A stretch of 64,000 bases of DNA. Origin: Roseobacter sp. CCS2 (lineage in GTDB: Bacteria; Pseudomonadota; Alphaproteobacteria; Rhodobacterales; Rhodobacteraceae). Location: assembly GCF_000169435.1 (NCBI RefSeq), contig NZ_AAYB01000001.1, positions 868,001-932,000 on the forward strand, read 5' to 3'. Below the pieces are notes generated by a model. The model made no database searches and was not told the DNA's origin. It saw only the letters and a program-made list of their open reading frames with translations. The translations under genes and the position numbers were made by a program. Shown here piece after piece: positions 35,612-45,260 of the stretch (position 1 is its first letter; the number at the start of each line of letters is the position of its first letter).

Positions 35612-35996
35612 GTGTTCGTTTCCTAAGCTGGGCCTGGTATGGGCCACATTAAAATATGTTCAGCGCAATAAGCCCAAGCCCCGGGTTTTCGAACCGGATG
35701 ATCTGGCCAAAGCGGGCCTCACGCGCATGTCTGGGGCGGCTGTTAGGCCAATTGCTGTGTTGGTGCAACAGCAAAACGCAAAGTCAGCATAATAGTGAGG
35801 CGTTCAGCGCCCTCAGAATATCCGTTTGGAGTAGTCTTGGTAAAGAACCTCAAGTTGGCGCAAATCCTGCTTTATTGTGCGCCCTTCGGACCCTTATTAC
35901 ACACGCCTTGAGTGGTCCTGATACAGCTATTCGATTTCTTTAAACTTAGCTGCCGGTGCGGCGAAAGATGCGTTTGTCGAAATGGTCGGTATCTAT
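35612..35996. other. 385-base intergenic stretch between rpsT and the enoyl-CoA hydratase gene
   Basis: It contains the rpsT promoter region (minus strand) and the downstream end of the hydratase gene. Open frames here are short and match no family. No repeat or clear terminator was identified. Confidence 0.6.
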
Positions 35997-36773
35997 CTAT
36001 TTGTCACGGAACTGCGCTTCGCGCTTTTCAGTAAAGGCAGCCATACCTTCGCGCTGGTCCTCTGTCGCAAACAGCGAATGGAACAAGCGCCGTTCGTAAT
36101 TCAGACCCTCTGCCAAAGTCGTTTCATAAGCCCGATTGACAGCATCTTTCGCAGCCATTGTAGCGATCAAAGACTTTTCGCCAATCTTTTCTGCGGCGGC
36201 TTTCGTCTCGCTTAGCAATTTCTTGGTCGGAACCACGCGGCTGACCAAACCACTGCTTTCAGCTTCGGCCGCATTCATGAAACGTCCTGTCAGGTGCATG
36301 TCCATGGATTTCGCTTTGCCTACAAAACGGGTCAGGCGCTGTGTACCGCCCAAGCCCGCGATAACACCAAGATTGATTTCAGGCTGGCCAAATTTCGCAT
36401 TCTCGGCGGCAATGATAAAATCGCACATCATCGCCAGTTCGCACCCACCGCCCAGCGCATAACCTGCCACGGCTGCGATAATCGGCTTACGCGTGCGGTT
36501 AAATCTGTCAGTTTCATTTTCAAAAAACCGCTGACTATACATTTCAACAAATGACTTGTCGGCCATTTCGGAAATATCCGCCCCTGCGGCGAAAGCTTTC
36601 TCTGACCCGGTGATGATAATGCAGCGGACCTTGTCGCTGGCATCGGCCTCTTCCAAGGCGGTGCACAGTTCCCCCAGCAATGCGCTGTTCAACGCGTTCA
36701 TTGCATCCGGTCGGTTCAACTTGATGGTCGCGACGTAGTCGCTGATGTCTACGATGATCGTTTCAAAGGCCAT
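35997..36773 (-). CDS. enoyl-CoA hydratase
   Basis: A crotonase-fold hydratase of 258 residues acting in fatty-acid beta-oxidation. The oxyanion-hole and CoA-binding region is [12 protein letters not shown] near residue 64. The catalytic glutamates lie in [17 protein letters not shown] (near 113) and [19 protein letters not shown] (near 133). The C-terminal helix with [25 protein letters not shown] is characteristic of the FadB1x/PaaF-like group. It is monocistronic, upstream of rpsT on the same strand. Confidence 0.9.
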   Translation of the reverse strand: MAFETIIVDISDYVATIKLNRPDAMNALNSALLGELCTALEEADASDKVRCIIITGSEKAFAAGADISEMADKSFVEMYSQRFFENETDRFNRTRKPIIAAVAGYALGGGCELAMMCDFIIAAENAKFGQPEINLGVIAGLGGTQRLTRFVGKAKSMDMHLTGRFMNAAEAESSGLVSRVVPTKKLLSETKAAAEKIGEKSLIATMAAKDAVNRAYETTLAEGLNYERRLFHSLFATEDQREGMAAFTEKREAQFRDK

Positions 36774-36836
36774 GCTGCCGTCCCTGTTGCCGCTGGTCAG
36801 ACCCCAAGGGTTAGCAAAGCGTGGCTGCGGATCAAG

Positions 36837-37688
36837 CTATCTTTGGCATTGCGGACAAAAGAAAGATGAGCGTCCCGATTGAACGATTCGGGTGATTGTT
36901 CTGTCACATCCGGGGGTTACGCATGGTTCGCCTTCGCGGTCATAGACCTGAAAAACATGCTGAAAGTAACCAAGTTCACCGTCAGACTGTCGGTAATCGC
37001 GCAGTGATGACCCGCCTGCGGCGATTGCTTCGGACAAAACATCGCGGATAAGGGGAACAAGGGTCGCGACCCGTGCAGCGCTGATCCGCCCTGCTTTGCG
37101 CGCCGGATGGATGCCTGCACGAAACAGCACTTCGCAGACATAAATATTGCCAAGGCCAGACACGATGCGCTGATCCAGCAAAGCGGATTTGATCGGTGTG
37201 TTGCGACCTTTCAGCCGTTCAATCAGATAGCTTTCGTTGAACGCATTTCCCAAAGGCTCTGGCCCCAGGTCGCGGATCAACCAGTGATCGTCCTGCGTAG
37301 CCGTTTCCATCAGATCCATCGCCCCAAACCGCCGGGCGTCGTTAAAGGTAATGCGCGCGCCATCATCCATATGAAAAACAACATGGTCATGCTTGGCCGG
37401 AACAGGATGAGGATGATGAAATTCGCCAACGGTATGACCAGAGATCAGCATACGACCCGACATGCCCAGATGGATCAGCAATGTCTCGGCACTATCAAGA
37501 TCAACGAGAATATACTTTGAACGTCGCCGCAGGCCCAGAACGCGTTTACCCGTCAGACGCTTTGCCATCTGCGCAGGAAACGGCCAGCGCAGGTCCGGGC
37601 GGTTTACATCTGCTTGCGCAATAACATGCCCCTCCATCACAGGAGCAATGCCCGCTTTGACAGTTTCGACTTCGGGTAATTCAGGCAT
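36837..37688 (-). CDS. mutM: formamidopyrimidine-DNA glycosylase (Fpg)
   Basis: It excises 8-oxoguanine and formamidopyrimidines and cuts the abasic site. The N-terminus [13 protein letters not shown] supplies the catalytic Pro2 and Glu3. The H2TH region with [21 protein letters not shown] is near residue 170, and the C-terminal zinc finger ([12 protein letters not shown]...FFCPQCQR) is intact. Length 283 is normal. Its start overlaps by one base the stop of the upstream membrane-protein gene. Confidence 0.96.
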   Translation of the reverse strand: MPELPEVETVKAGIAPVMEGHVIAQADVNRPDLRWPFPAQMAKRLTGKRVLGLRRRSKYILVDLDSAETLLIHLGMSGRMLISGHTVGEFHHPHPVPAKHDHVVFHMDDGARITFNDARRFGAMDLMETATQDDHWLIRDLGPEPLGNAFNESYLIERLKGRNTPIKSALLDQRIVSGLGNIYVCEVLFRAGIHPARKAGRISAARVATLVPLIRDVLSEAIAAGGSSLRDYRQSDGELGYFQHVFQVYDREGEPCVTPGCDRTITRIVQSGRSSFFCPQCQR

Positions 37689-38353
37689 TAGTAAACTTCA
37701 TTTTTGGCAATTGACGCCCTGACAGTGCGCACAAAATCCTCGATACCAATCAGATGTTTGGGGATATAGGCCGTTTTGCCATCATCAGCACGAAGAATGT
37801 AAAAATACATGCCGTCATCACGAATACTAAGCAGCTGCGACAACGGCAGTTCAATCTGTCGATAGAACCACGTGCGATGCAGTATCCGCCGATCATCGTA
37901 ACGCAGCTCGTAGATGTTGAAATAAACGATATTGTGGATCATCAGCACCAAAAGGATGGCTGAAAAGGCCGCTGTCAGATTTACGCCACCAGCGTGTATC
38001 CCCTGAACCGCTTCGAGGCTTTGCAAAATGAAGTAAAGCAGAACGGGAAATCCAAACATGATCAATCGAAGGCCAATCGTGGGCCGCAGATAGGTGTCTT
38101 GAAAGGTTTGGGGTGCTTGGCCCCGGCGCCCGGCCCCGGCAATCAAACTTAGATCAAGCGGCAGTCCGCCGTCCAATTTAGCGATCAAAGTTTTCTGCAC
38201 ACCTGCACTTGGATCCTTTTCACGGTTGGACAATCGGTTGCGCAGGCGCAAGGTCAACAGAATAGCGGCGGCAACAAAGGTCGGACCAAGCGCCCAGACT
38301 ATGGTGCGGTAGATTTCAGTCATGCTGAACATCTCAAACGCCTGTGCGTTCAT
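37688..38353 (-). CDS. membrane protein with PH-like cytosolic region, function unknown
   Basis: The 221-residue protein has one helix near the N-terminus ([18 protein letters not shown]), two more near residues 95-145 ([16 protein letters not shown] and [18 protein letters not shown]) and a C-terminal domain ([30 protein letters not shown]). That last segment resembles bacterial pleckstrin-homology-like domains of the YdbT/YcxB type. GGAGGG just before the ATG supports the start. It is coupled to mutM (TAATG overlap) and divergent from ubiE. Confidence 0.6.
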   Translation of the reverse strand: MNAQAFEMFSMTEIYRTIVWALGPTFVAAAILLTLRLRNRLSNREKDPSAGVQKTLIAKLDGGLPLDLSLIAGAGRRGQAPQTFQDTYLRPTIGLRLIMFGFPVLLYFILQSLEAVQGIHAGGVNLTAAFSAILLVLMIHNIVYFNIYELRYDDRRILHRTWFYRQIELPLSQLLSIRDDGMYFYILRADDGKTAYIPKHLIGIEDFVRTVRASIAKNEVY

Positions 38354-38440
38354 TTAGCCCTCCGTGGCACATTGACAGTTTGTCTATCCTGTCGCTTAGG
38401 TATAACCCCTTTCGGGACAGTATTCAGGCGAAAGCATGAC

Positions 38441-39193
38441 ATGACCGACAAGGCTGATACCACCACCCATTTTGGATTTGAAACAGTCCGCGAAGACGAA
38501 AAGGCAGGCCGCGTCCAAGGCGTGTTTTCATCCGTCGCTAGCAAATATGATATCATGAATGATGTGATGTCAGGCGGTGTGCACCGGATTTGGAAAGACG
38601 CAATGATGGATTGGCTCGCCCCACGCCCCGGTCAACGGTTGCTGGATGTGGCAGGCGGGACCGGCGATATCTCGTTTCGCTTTTTGAAACGTGCAGGCCG
38701 CGGTCATGCCACAGTGCTGGACTTGACCGAACCGATGCTGGTTGAAGGCCGCAAACGGGCAGAGGCTGAACGCATGTCAGACAGCCTGACCTGGGTTGTG
38801 GGTGACGCGATGGCGCTGCCATTCGATGCCAATACCTTTGACGTTTATACAATCAGCTTTGGCATTCGAAACGTGACCCGCCCGCAAGATGCGTTAGCTG
38901 AAGCTTACCGCGTATTGAAACCCGGCGGGCGCCTGATGGTGTTGGAGTTCAGCCAATTGCCGAACCCGATGATGCAAGCCGCATATGACGCCTATTCTTT
39001 CAACGTGATCCCGCGCATGGGTCAAATGATTGCAGGTGATCGCGACAGTTATCAATATCTGGTCGAATCGATCCGCAATTTCCCTGATCAGGATACGTTC
39101 CTCGGGATGGTCTGCGATGCAGGGTTCGGCAATGCCAAATACCGCAATCTGACAATGGGCGTGGCCGCGCTGCATTCCGGCTGGAAGCTGTAA
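38441..39193 (+). CDS. ubiE: demethylmenaquinone/ubiquinone C-methyltransferase UbiE
   Basis: A 250-residue SAM-dependent methyltransferase of ubiquinone biosynthesis. It has motif [16 protein letters not shown] near residue 67, the family block [33 protein letters not shown] near residue 133 and [11 protein letters not shown] with [20 protein letters not shown] at the end. The start at [16 protein letters not shown] is chosen by family alignment, and the open frame itself extends 23 codons upstream. ubiB follows two bases later. Confidence 0.95.
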   Translation: MTDKADTTTHFGFETVREDEKAGRVQGVFSSVASKYDIMNDVMSGGVHRIWKDAMMDWLAPRPGQRLLDVAGGTGDISFRFLKRAGRGHATVLDLTEPMLVEGRKRAEAERMSDSLTWVVGDAMALPFDANTFDVYTISFGIRNVTRPQDALAEAYRVLKPGGRLMVLEFSQLPNPMMQAAYDAYSFNVIPRMGQMIAGDRDSYQYLVESIRNFPDQDTFLGMVCDAGFGNAKYRNLTMGVAALHSGWKL

Positions 39194-39195
39194 AC

Positions 39196-40725
39196 ATGCG
39201 TGGACCCCACAATATTATCCGCCTGATCCGCACGGGAGCCACATTAGAGCGTACCGGCGCGATGAAAGTGGTATTGGATGCGTTTGATGCGGGGCCATTG
39301 CTGCGCATCATATTCCGCACACTGGTTTGGCCGTTTCAATGGCTGGGGTACAAAGGTGATGTGACGATGCCGCCTGCGGTGCGTGCCCTTACGGCACTGG
39401 GCCCCGCTTACATTAAGTTTGGTCAGGTGCTTTCGACGCGGCCGGATGTGGTAGGCGATGAATTGGCCGTGCAACTGCGTGTCTTACAAGACAAGCTGCC
39501 GCCCTTTTCGATGGCTGAGGCGAAGAAAGCGATCCAATCAGAGCTTGGCGCGTCTTTTGATCAACTTTTTTCGTCGTTCTCAGAACCTGTCGCAGCGGCA
39601 TCACTCGCGCAGGTGCACAAGGCACATTTGGCAGAGACGGGCGATGCAGTAGCCGTAAAAATCCTGCGTCCGGGAATTGAGCGGGCTTTTCGAACCGATA
39701 TTGATGCCTTTTATTTCGCCGCTCGCACGATTGAGGTACTTTCGCCTGCGTCCCGCCGATTGCGTCCAATGGATGTCATCACGCATTTCGAAGGCGTTGT
39801 GATGGGCGAATTGGACCTGCGGTTAGAAAGCTCTGCCGCGGCGGAATTTGGGGCCAATACGAAAAGCGACGCTGGCTTTCAGGTGCCGAAAGTGCGCTGG
39901 CACCTGTCTGGTCGTCGTGTGATGACGATGGACTGGGCTGAAGGCACAAATATTGGCATCAATGATGCGTTGGATGCCGCCGGGCATAATCGTGTTGAAC
40001 TGGCAACGCGTGTTTTGCAGCTGTTCCTGAACCATGCCTTGCGCGATGGGTATTTTCACGGTGACATGCACCAAGGCAACCTCAAGGTTGCGGCAAATGG
40101 TGATATCATTGCTTATGACTTTGGCATTATGGGGCGGATTGATGAATACACCCGCCGCGTCTATGCCGAAATTCTGTTTGGATTTATTCGCAAGGATTAT
40201 CAGCGCGTTGCCGAAGTGCATTTTGAGGCGGGCTATGTACCCGCCGATCAGGATGTTGATGAATTTGCCCGCGCTCTGCGCGCAGTCGGCGAACCGATCT
40301 TTGGCATGGACGCTAGCCGCATTTCAATGGCGCGCCTGCTGAGTTACCTTTTCGAGGTGACCGAACGCTTTGGCATGGAAACCCGGACCGAGCTGATCTT
40401 GCTGCAACGCACCATGGTCGTTGTCGAAGGGGTCGCCCGGTCGCTTGATCCGCATATGAACATCTGGCAAGGCGCGAAACCTGTGGTCGAAGACTATATC
40501 AAGCAAAGCATTGGACCCAAAGCGCTGTTGCGTGACTTGCAGAAAACCGCCTTGATCCTTGCCCGGTTTGGACCACAACTGCCGCGTTTGGCCGAAGACG
40601 CATTGATCCGGCTGAATAACCCGCCCCCACCACCAAAACCGCAGCGCCGTATTGCGCGCCTGTCCTGGATGGCTTTGGGCGGTGTTTTGGTGGGTGGCGC
40701 AGTCTGGATCAGCACGCTGTTTTAA
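39196..40725 (+). CDS. ubiB: ubiquinone biosynthesis kinase-like protein UbiB
   Basis: This membrane-associated atypical (ABC1/ADCK) kinase-like ATPase is needed for ubiquinone synthesis. The signature KxGQ motif is in AYIKFGQVLSTRPDVV, the alanine-rich loop is AAASLAQVHKA, and catalytic-like YFHGDMHQGNL and AYDFGIMGRI follow. A proline-rich segment and one C-terminal helix (WMALGGVLVGGAVWI) end the 509-residue protein. It forms an operon with ubiE. Confidence 0.95.
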   Translation: MRGPHNIIRLIRTGATLERTGAMKVVLDAFDAGPLLRIIFRTLVWPFQWLGYKGDVTMPPAVRALTALGPAYIKFGQVLSTRPDVVGDELAVQLRVLQDKLPPFSMAEAKKAIQSELGASFDQLFSSFSEPVAAASLAQVHKAHLAETGDAVAVKILRPGIERAFRTDIDAFYFAARTIEVLSPASRRLRPMDVITHFEGVVMGELDLRLESSAAAEFGANTKSDAGFQVPKVRWHLSGRRVMTMDWAEGTNIGINDALDAAGHNRVELATRVLQLFLNHALRDGYFHGDMHQGNLKVAANGDIIAYDFGIMGRIDEYTRRVYAEILFGFIRKDYQRVAEVHFEAGYVPADQDVDEFARALRAVGEPIFGMDASRISMARLLSYLFEVTERFGMETRTELILLQRTMVVVEGVARSLDPHMNIWQGAKPVVEDYIKQSIGPKALLRDLQKTALILARFGPQLPRLAEDALIRLNNPPPPPKPQRRIARLSWMALGGVLVGGAVWISTLF

Positions 40726-40727
40726 GA

Positions 40728-41390
40728 TCAGGTGTCACTTTCGCGCAGCGCAGTGACCTGGTCGCTTGCCACGCTGACGCCACCAGACAAGACCAGAATA
40801 GTGGCACTCCCCTCAAGACGCACTTCATTGACGGTGCTGTAGGTTTCCACCGGGGTTTGCGCAATAATGTCGTCGCCAGACTTAGACACGATTTCAAATT
40901 GATAAATTCCTGCTGCAAATGGCGACCCGTTTGGGCTGACGCCAGCCCATTCCAATGTCTGCGCACCGGGATCAATCGCTGTGCGCTGAACTTCGTCTCC
41001 TGCCTCATTGCGCACGACAAGTTCAGCGGTATCCGCCGCGACATTCTGTGCGGGCAGCAGGGTTAGTGGCTGCCCATCAAAGTAGGCGGGCGCCGTTGAC
41101 TTTACTTGCTTGCCGACAAGGGCCGCCATGTCTACCAACCCGCCAGTGTTCATCTGCGTTGTCAGGGATTTCAACAGATCGTTTGTCAACACGGCCTGCT
41201 CCACCCCCGAGAATGTCGCCAACTGCGTGGCATAATCCGTGGAATCGACCGGATTCAGCGGGTCTTGGTACTTCATTTGTGCGGTGAGCATTTGCAAAAA
41301 TACCTCAAAATCAGAACCGATCTGCGTTGATGCCGCAGAAGGTGCCGGCGGTGTTGATGCGACTTGTTGGGTGGGTTGGGTAACGTCCAT
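40728..41390 (-). CDS. flgD: flagellar hook capping protein FlgD
   Basis: FlgD caps the growing hook so that FlgE subunits can assemble. The 220-residue protein has the conserved N-terminal block DFEVFLQMLTAQMKYQDPLNPVDSTDYATQLATFSGVEQ (residues about 28-67). A FLG/Tudor-like middle with ETLEWAGVSPNGSPFAAGIYQFEI comes next. AGGAACGGAC before the ATG sets the start, and the fliK-like gene ends nine bases upstream on the same strand. The hook gene flgE is not in the window. Confidence 0.93.
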   Translation of the reverse strand: MDVTQPTQQVASTPPAPSAASTQIGSDFEVFLQMLTAQMKYQDPLNPVDSTDYATQLATFSGVEQAVLTNDLLKSLTTQMNTGGLVDMAALVGKQVKSTAPAYFDGQPLTLLPAQNVAADTAELVVRNEAGDEVQRTAIDPGAQTLEWAGVSPNGSPFAAGIYQFEIVSKSGDDIIAQTPVETYSTVNEVRLEGSATILVLSGGVSVASDQVTALRESDT

Positions 41391-41399
41391 GTCCGTTCC

Positions 41400-42692
41400 T
41401 TATATACGTAAATCGAGGCCAGTGGTCTGAGGCGCTGTCAGGATTGCGGGCGTGTCAGCTGCCTCGGACACGTCTAATTCAGCGGGCTCATCTCGGGGCG
41501 CTTCGTCAGATCGCGCCTCACTCTTTTGGTCGCCGAAAGTGAAAGAAATCGAAGTATATCCAAGATCGCGGAACTCCTGCGCCAAAAGGTCCATATGACG
41601 CCGCAGCAAATCCTGCGTTTCAGGCCGCTCGGCCAAAACGTTTAATACTATTGCCCCATCCGCCGCCGAAAGGCTTAGCCTGACGCGCCCCAGTTCTTCA
41701 GGGTTCAGAGCGATTTCTGTCGCTTTGCCGGGCGTGTTGGCTACCGCAACAGCGATCTGCGATGCGACATGCCGTGCCGTTTCAGGCGTGGCGGTTGCCG
41801 CAGGCACAGCCTGCGTCGTTGGTATCATCGTCTGCCGCTCAATCGGTGTTGAGGTGATGTTACCCTCTCCGAGGTTAGCCTTAACACCCTTTTCCGAAAT
41901 ATCCTGCTGAAGCTGCGCTGTCATCTGCGCCAAGGCAACCGCAGGCGGCGGCCCGGTGGTGAGGGCAGGCGCCGTTGGTTTTATGGCTGGAATGGCTGTG
42001 GCAACGGTTTCTTCCCGCCGCATCCTTGGTGTTTCGTCTGCAAACACGCCAACCGCCACTTTTGCCAAACCGTCCTTGGCTGGCTGGGCTGGTTTATCAG
42101 CTGTGGATGTGGGCATGGCCACAGGCGGCGTTGGTATATCCAGATCAGCGGCAGGTGCCATGCGCGCCGATGCAGAATTTGGCACTGGTTTATCGGGTAT
42201 AGATGTTTGTGGCAGTTTTCCTTCCACAACAGATTGCGCAACCGAAGGGCGTTGCGCCTTGCTTTCAACCAACGGCGCATCGGCTTTATCACCCTTTGCC
42301 TGTAGCGCCATTTTTGCATCGACAGCGGTGTCGGCATCAAGAGACGATGGGGACGCAGGCATACCAGAGGGCACCTGTCTACCGTCGACCGGCATGTCTT
42401 TCGCATTGGCCTTTGGCGGCTGCGAAACGTCAGAAGTAAGGGATACCAAGAGCTTTACCTCGGTTTCGGCCTTTTTCGTATCGGAGGATATAGGCGCGAC
42501 CTCAGCCTCATTTTCGGACAAAATGATATCAACCTCTTCCCGTGTGGGCAGTGGCAGATCATCGGCCACAACCTCTGCATCGGTCATCAGGTCGCCAAAA
42601 GAGGTTGCCTTTACATCATCTGCTTTGGCGTCTGTTCTTGGAACAGGTTTTCCGGTGCCTGTTGCCGGGTCAGCAAGGATTAAGGGAATCAT
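41400..42692 (-). CDS. fliK: flagellar hook-length control protein FliK
   Basis: The first 300 residues are low-complexity, rich in Ala, Pro, Asp and Thr, as in FliK rulers. The C-terminal domain contains EIALNPEELGRVRLSLSAADGAIVLNVLAERPETQDLLRRH (about residues 325-365), the Flg_hook signature that switches export specificity at FlhB. It is 430 residues long. It precedes flgD in a two-gene unit, and the FlhB partner is encoded at 53-54 kb. Confidence 0.9.
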   Translation of the reverse strand: MIPLILADPATGTGKPVPRTDAKADDVKATSFGDLMTDAEVVADDLPLPTREEVDIILSENEAEVAPISSDTKKAETEVKLLVSLTSDVSQPPKANAKDMPVDGRQVPSGMPASPSSLDADTAVDAKMALQAKGDKADAPLVESKAQRPSVAQSVVEGKLPQTSIPDKPVPNSASARMAPAADLDIPTPPVAMPTSTADKPAQPAKDGLAKVAVGVFADETPRMRREETVATAIPAIKPTAPALTTGPPPAVALAQMTAQLQQDISEKGVKANLGEGNITSTPIERQTMIPTTQAVPAATATPETARHVASQIAVAVANTPGKATEIALNPEELGRVRLSLSAADGAIVLNVLAERPETQDLLRRHMDLLAQEFRDLGYTSISFTFGDQKSEARSDEAPRDEPAELDVSEAADTPAILTAPQTTGLDLRI

Positions 42693-42740
42693 CGGTTCTC
42701 CGATTGGATCAAATCATAACTGCTTTTTGACTCAAAAAAC

Positions 42741-42755
42741 TTACTGAATGTTTAG
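42741..42755. promoter_or_regulatory. weak CtrA-like site in the fliK / rod-binding-protein divergent promoter region
   Basis: TTAC-N7-TTAG (minus strand CTAA-N7-GTAA) is two mismatches from TTAA-N7-TTAA and sits midway between the two divergent flagellar genes. Confidence 0.25.
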
Positions 42756-42797
42756 GACTGTCCGTCAATCTGCCCAAATCACCAACCGGAGAATCCG

Positions 42798-43091
42798 ATG
42801 ACCATGATCGCTGACCTGCCGCCGCCACGCCCGGCCACCGCCCTGCCTGACTATATACAAAACGATGCGAAACTGCGTGATGCTGCCCAAAAAATGGAAG
42901 CCACCTTTCTGGCAGAAATGCTCAAATCTGCCGGGGTTGGTGCACCACGCGAAAACTTTGGTGGTGGGGAGGGTGAGGAGCATTTTTCGTCTTTTCTGCG
43001 CGACGCACAAGCCGAAGAGATGGTGAAGGCCGGCGGAATTGGTCTGGCAGAGGCGCTTTTCGAAGCCATGAAGGTGCGTAGCATTGCCTGA
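42798..43091 (+). CDS. flgJ: flagellar rod-binding protein (FlgJ N-terminal type)
   Basis: The 97-residue protein is the rod-capping half of FlgJ without the muramidase domain: AAQKMEATFLAEMLKSAG near residue 30, then EEHFSSFLRDAQAEEMVKAGGIGLAEALFEAM. Stand-alone rod-binding proteins are normal in alphaproteobacteria. CCGGAGAATCCG precedes the ATG. Its stop overlaps the TTG start of the next gene, so the two are coupled. Confidence 0.88.
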   Translation: MTMIADLPPPRPATALPDYIQNDAKLRDAAQKMEATFLAEMLKSAGVGAPRENFGGGEGEEHFSSFLRDAQAEEMVKAGGIGLAEALFEAMKVRSIA

Positions 43092-43425
43092 GTCGCCGCT
43101 TTCAAAACTCCATCATGTGCTTGATCTTGAAAAGCAGGCACTCATGGGGGCGAATTTTGAACCGCTTGCGCAGCTCTTGCAGCAAAAAGAAGAACTACTG
43201 ACGCAACTGGCCCCGATGAAACCTGCCAAGGATGTATTGCGCGGGGTAAAGCAGAAAATGGACGAGAATCAAACTTTGCTGGGTGCGGCAATCAAAGGTG
43301 TTGCCGCGGCAGGTGAACGCCTTGAGGCGCTCAATAACGTCCAGAAAACACTAAGTGTCTATGATCCATCAGGTCGTGTCGAACTGGTGAGTAAGCATAG
43401 CAATCACCTTGAAAAGAAGGCGTAA
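43084..43425 (+). CDS. FlgN-like putative flagellar export chaperone
   Basis: The 113-residue, largely helical protein carries heptad-like segments (LSKLHHVLDLEKQALMGANFEPLAQLLQQKEELLTQL) and a C-terminal AAGERLEALNNVQKTLSVYD, reminiscent of FlgN chaperones for hook-filament junction proteins. The start is a TTG inside the end of the rod-binding gene. Sequence signal for FlgN is weak, and the assignment relies on size, helicity and position between flgJ and flagellin. Confidence 0.55.
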   Translation: MPESPLSKLHHVLDLEKQALMGANFEPLAQLLQQKEELLTQLAPMKPAKDVLRGVKQKMDENQTLLGAAIKGVAAAGERLEALNNVQKTLSVYDPSGRVELVSKHSNHLEKKA

Positions 43426-43460
43426 TTTCACTCAAATTCTTTGTATTTGATGTGATCGGA

Positions 43461-43475
43461 TTAACGGGTTGTTCA
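43461..43475 (+). promoter_or_regulatory. CtrA-like site upstream of flagellin
   Basis: TTAA-CGGGTTG-TTCA matches TTAA-N7-TTAA at seven of eight defined positions, about 150 bases before the flagellin start. Confidence 0.35.
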
Positions 43476-43557
43476 GGCTGGTTTGGTTATCTGTCGGCAT
43501 CGCCAAAAGGGCGCATCGACACAATGTGATCGGTGGTTTTCGTCAGAATGACGCTTC

Positions 43558-43580
43558 AAACCGCAGGAAATCTGCGGGTT
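43558..43580 (+). promoter_or_regulatory. hairpin in the flagellin mRNA 5' leader
   Basis: CCGCAG and CTGCGG (extended outward by A-T pairs with one mismatch) flank GAAAT about 47 bases before the flagellin ATG. In Caulobacter FlbT acts on the flagellin mRNA leader, and flbT is encoded just downstream, so this stem is a candidate target. Confidence 0.4.
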
Positions 43581-43627
43581 TTCCAACCAACCCGGTGCAA
43601 AGCGCCATACACAAAGGACCATAAAAC

Positions 43628-45166
43628 ATGGCCAGTATTCTGACTAACAATAGCGCGATGGTCGCGCTGCAAACACTGAAATCCATCAACAACGACCTGT
43701 CCAAAACCCAATCGATGATCTCAACGGGTAAAGAAGTCGCGTCAGCCAAGGACAACTCGGCCGTCTGGGCGATCTCCAAGGTGATGGAGTCCGATGTCAA
43801 AGGTTTCAAGGCGATCTCTGAAAGCCTGTCTTTGGGTGAATCTTCTGTTGCAGTTGCCCGAAATGGCGCTGAAACCGTGACTGACCTTCTCAACGACATG
43901 AAAGAGAAAATTGTCGCGTCGCAGGGTGAAAACGTCGACCGAACCAAGTTGCAGGCAGACGTTGACGCGATCACTGATCAAATCGCATCTGTTGTTGGCG
44001 CTGCTCAGTTCAACGGACTGAACATGTTGTCGGGCACCGACAGCGTGAACATCCTGTCATCACTTGATCGCGGCAGCGATGGCACCGTGTCTTCATCTAA
44101 CATTACCGTTGCAAGACAAGACTTGAGCACTGACGCAGGTGTCTTTGGCACAGGTACAGACCTGGCTGCAAACGTTGCGACGACCCTGGGTGGCAACATT
44201 GCCGCAGATGGTACAGGCGACGCGTTCTCAAATGGCGCAAACGTGCTGGGGGCTACAGTTGCCGGTACAGTGACCATTGGTGAGACGTACAATGTTCAGG
44301 TCGCTGGTGAAACGGTCAGCTTCACGACTACCGCCGCAACAACAGCAAACCTTGCCGAAGGCCTTACAGCAGCACTCAATACTGCTGGTATCGAGGATAT
44401 CACAGCTTCGTTTACTGGCTCTGTGATCAGCATTAGTTCGACATCAAAGTTTGATGATGTTGAGGTCAACACCAGCGGTAACGGTGCTGCAACGTTCGCG
44501 CTGCAAGCGAACAACGTTACAGCAGCGGTTGGCACAACGGCGTCGCAGACCATTGGTTCCCGTGCATCCGAAATTGCATTCTCAGCCACGGCTGGTGTCG
44601 CTGACGGCGACGGGTATCGTGCAACGATCGGTGGCGTGAACTTCGACTATGTCGCCGGTCCAGGTGAGATTTTTGAAGATGTCGCACGCGGCCTCAAGAC
44701 CGTCATTGATGGTGCCGGTGTTGAAAACATCTCAACCAACGTAAAGCAGGATGAGACCACCGGTGCGTGGGTTCTGCAGATTGACAATGATGGTGCTGTC
44801 CAATCGCTGGTAGAAGCAGGTGCCGCTGGCGGTACTGCGACAGGTGGTCTTGTTGGCCTTGATAAGCTGGACGTGACGACAGACGAGGGGACTGAGGCTG
44901 CTTTGGCCAACATCGAAACCTACATCAATACCACCATTGATGCTGCAGCTGACTTTGGTTCCAGCCAAGGCCGGATTGAAACACAGTCTGACTTCATTTC
45001 GAAGCTAACAGATTCGTTGAAGTCCGGTATCGGCGCATTGGTTGATGCCGATCTGGAAGAAACTTCGGCACGTTTGCAGGCGCTTCAGGTGCAACAGCAG
45101 TTGGGCGTGCAATCTCTGTCGATTGCAAACCAGGCACCGCAGACGATTTTGTCGCTGTTCCGGTAA
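43628..45166 (+). CDS. fliC: flagellin
   Basis: The filament subunit has 512 residues. The conserved N-terminal D0/D1 helices are SILTNNSAMVALQTLKSINNDLSKTQSMISTGKEV..., and the C-terminal D0 helix ends LQVQQQLGVQSLSIANQAPQTILSLFR. The middle (residues about 160-400) is a variable Thr/Ala/Gly-rich surface domain with two similar segments (VTIGETYNVQVAGETVSFTT and GDGYRATIGGVNFDYVAG). It is exported by the type III apparatus encoded in this cluster. A perfect hairpin follows the stop, then flaF and flbT. Confidence 0.96.
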   Translation: MASILTNNSAMVALQTLKSINNDLSKTQSMISTGKEVASAKDNSAVWAISKVMESDVKGFKAISESLSLGESSVAVARNGAETVTDLLNDMKEKIVASQGENVDRTKLQADVDAITDQIASVVGAAQFNGLNMLSGTDSVNILSSLDRGSDGTVSSSNITVARQDLSTDAGVFGTGTDLAANVATTLGGNIAADGTGDAFSNGANVLGATVAGTVTIGETYNVQVAGETVSFTTTAATTANLAEGLTAALNTAGIEDITASFTGSVISISSTSKFDDVEVNTSGNGAATFALQANNVTAAVGTTASQTIGSRASEIAFSATAGVADGDGYRATIGGVNFDYVAGPGEIFEDVARGLKTVIDGAGVENISTNVKQDETTGAWVLQIDNDGAVQSLVEAGAAGGTATGGLVGLDKLDVTTDEGTEAALANIETYINTTIDAAADFGSSQGRIETQSDFISKLTDSLKSGIGALVDADLEETSARLQALQVQQQLGVQSLSIANQAPQTILSLFR

Positions 45167-45174
45167 ACTTAAGC

Positions 45175-45200
45175 GGTGGCGCCAAACCCTTGGCGCCACC
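45175..45200 (+). terminator. perfect hairpin between flagellin and flaF
   Basis: GGTGGCGCCAA and TTGGCGCCACC are exact 11-base arms around a four-base loop, nine bases after the flagellin stop. Only a weak T-tract (CTTCTC) follows, so it may stabilise the flagellin mRNA or act as a partial terminator before flaF. Confidence 0.7.
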
Positions 45201-45260
45201 CTTCTCAAGGTCGCGATAAAATCGGGCCTCGTTCCACATTGCGCCGGAAAGGACCCACGC

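Noticed and set aside
41956..42747. Long plus-strand open frame opposite fliK
   Set aside because: It is the complement of the low-complexity Ala/Pro/Asp region of fliK and has no family signal.
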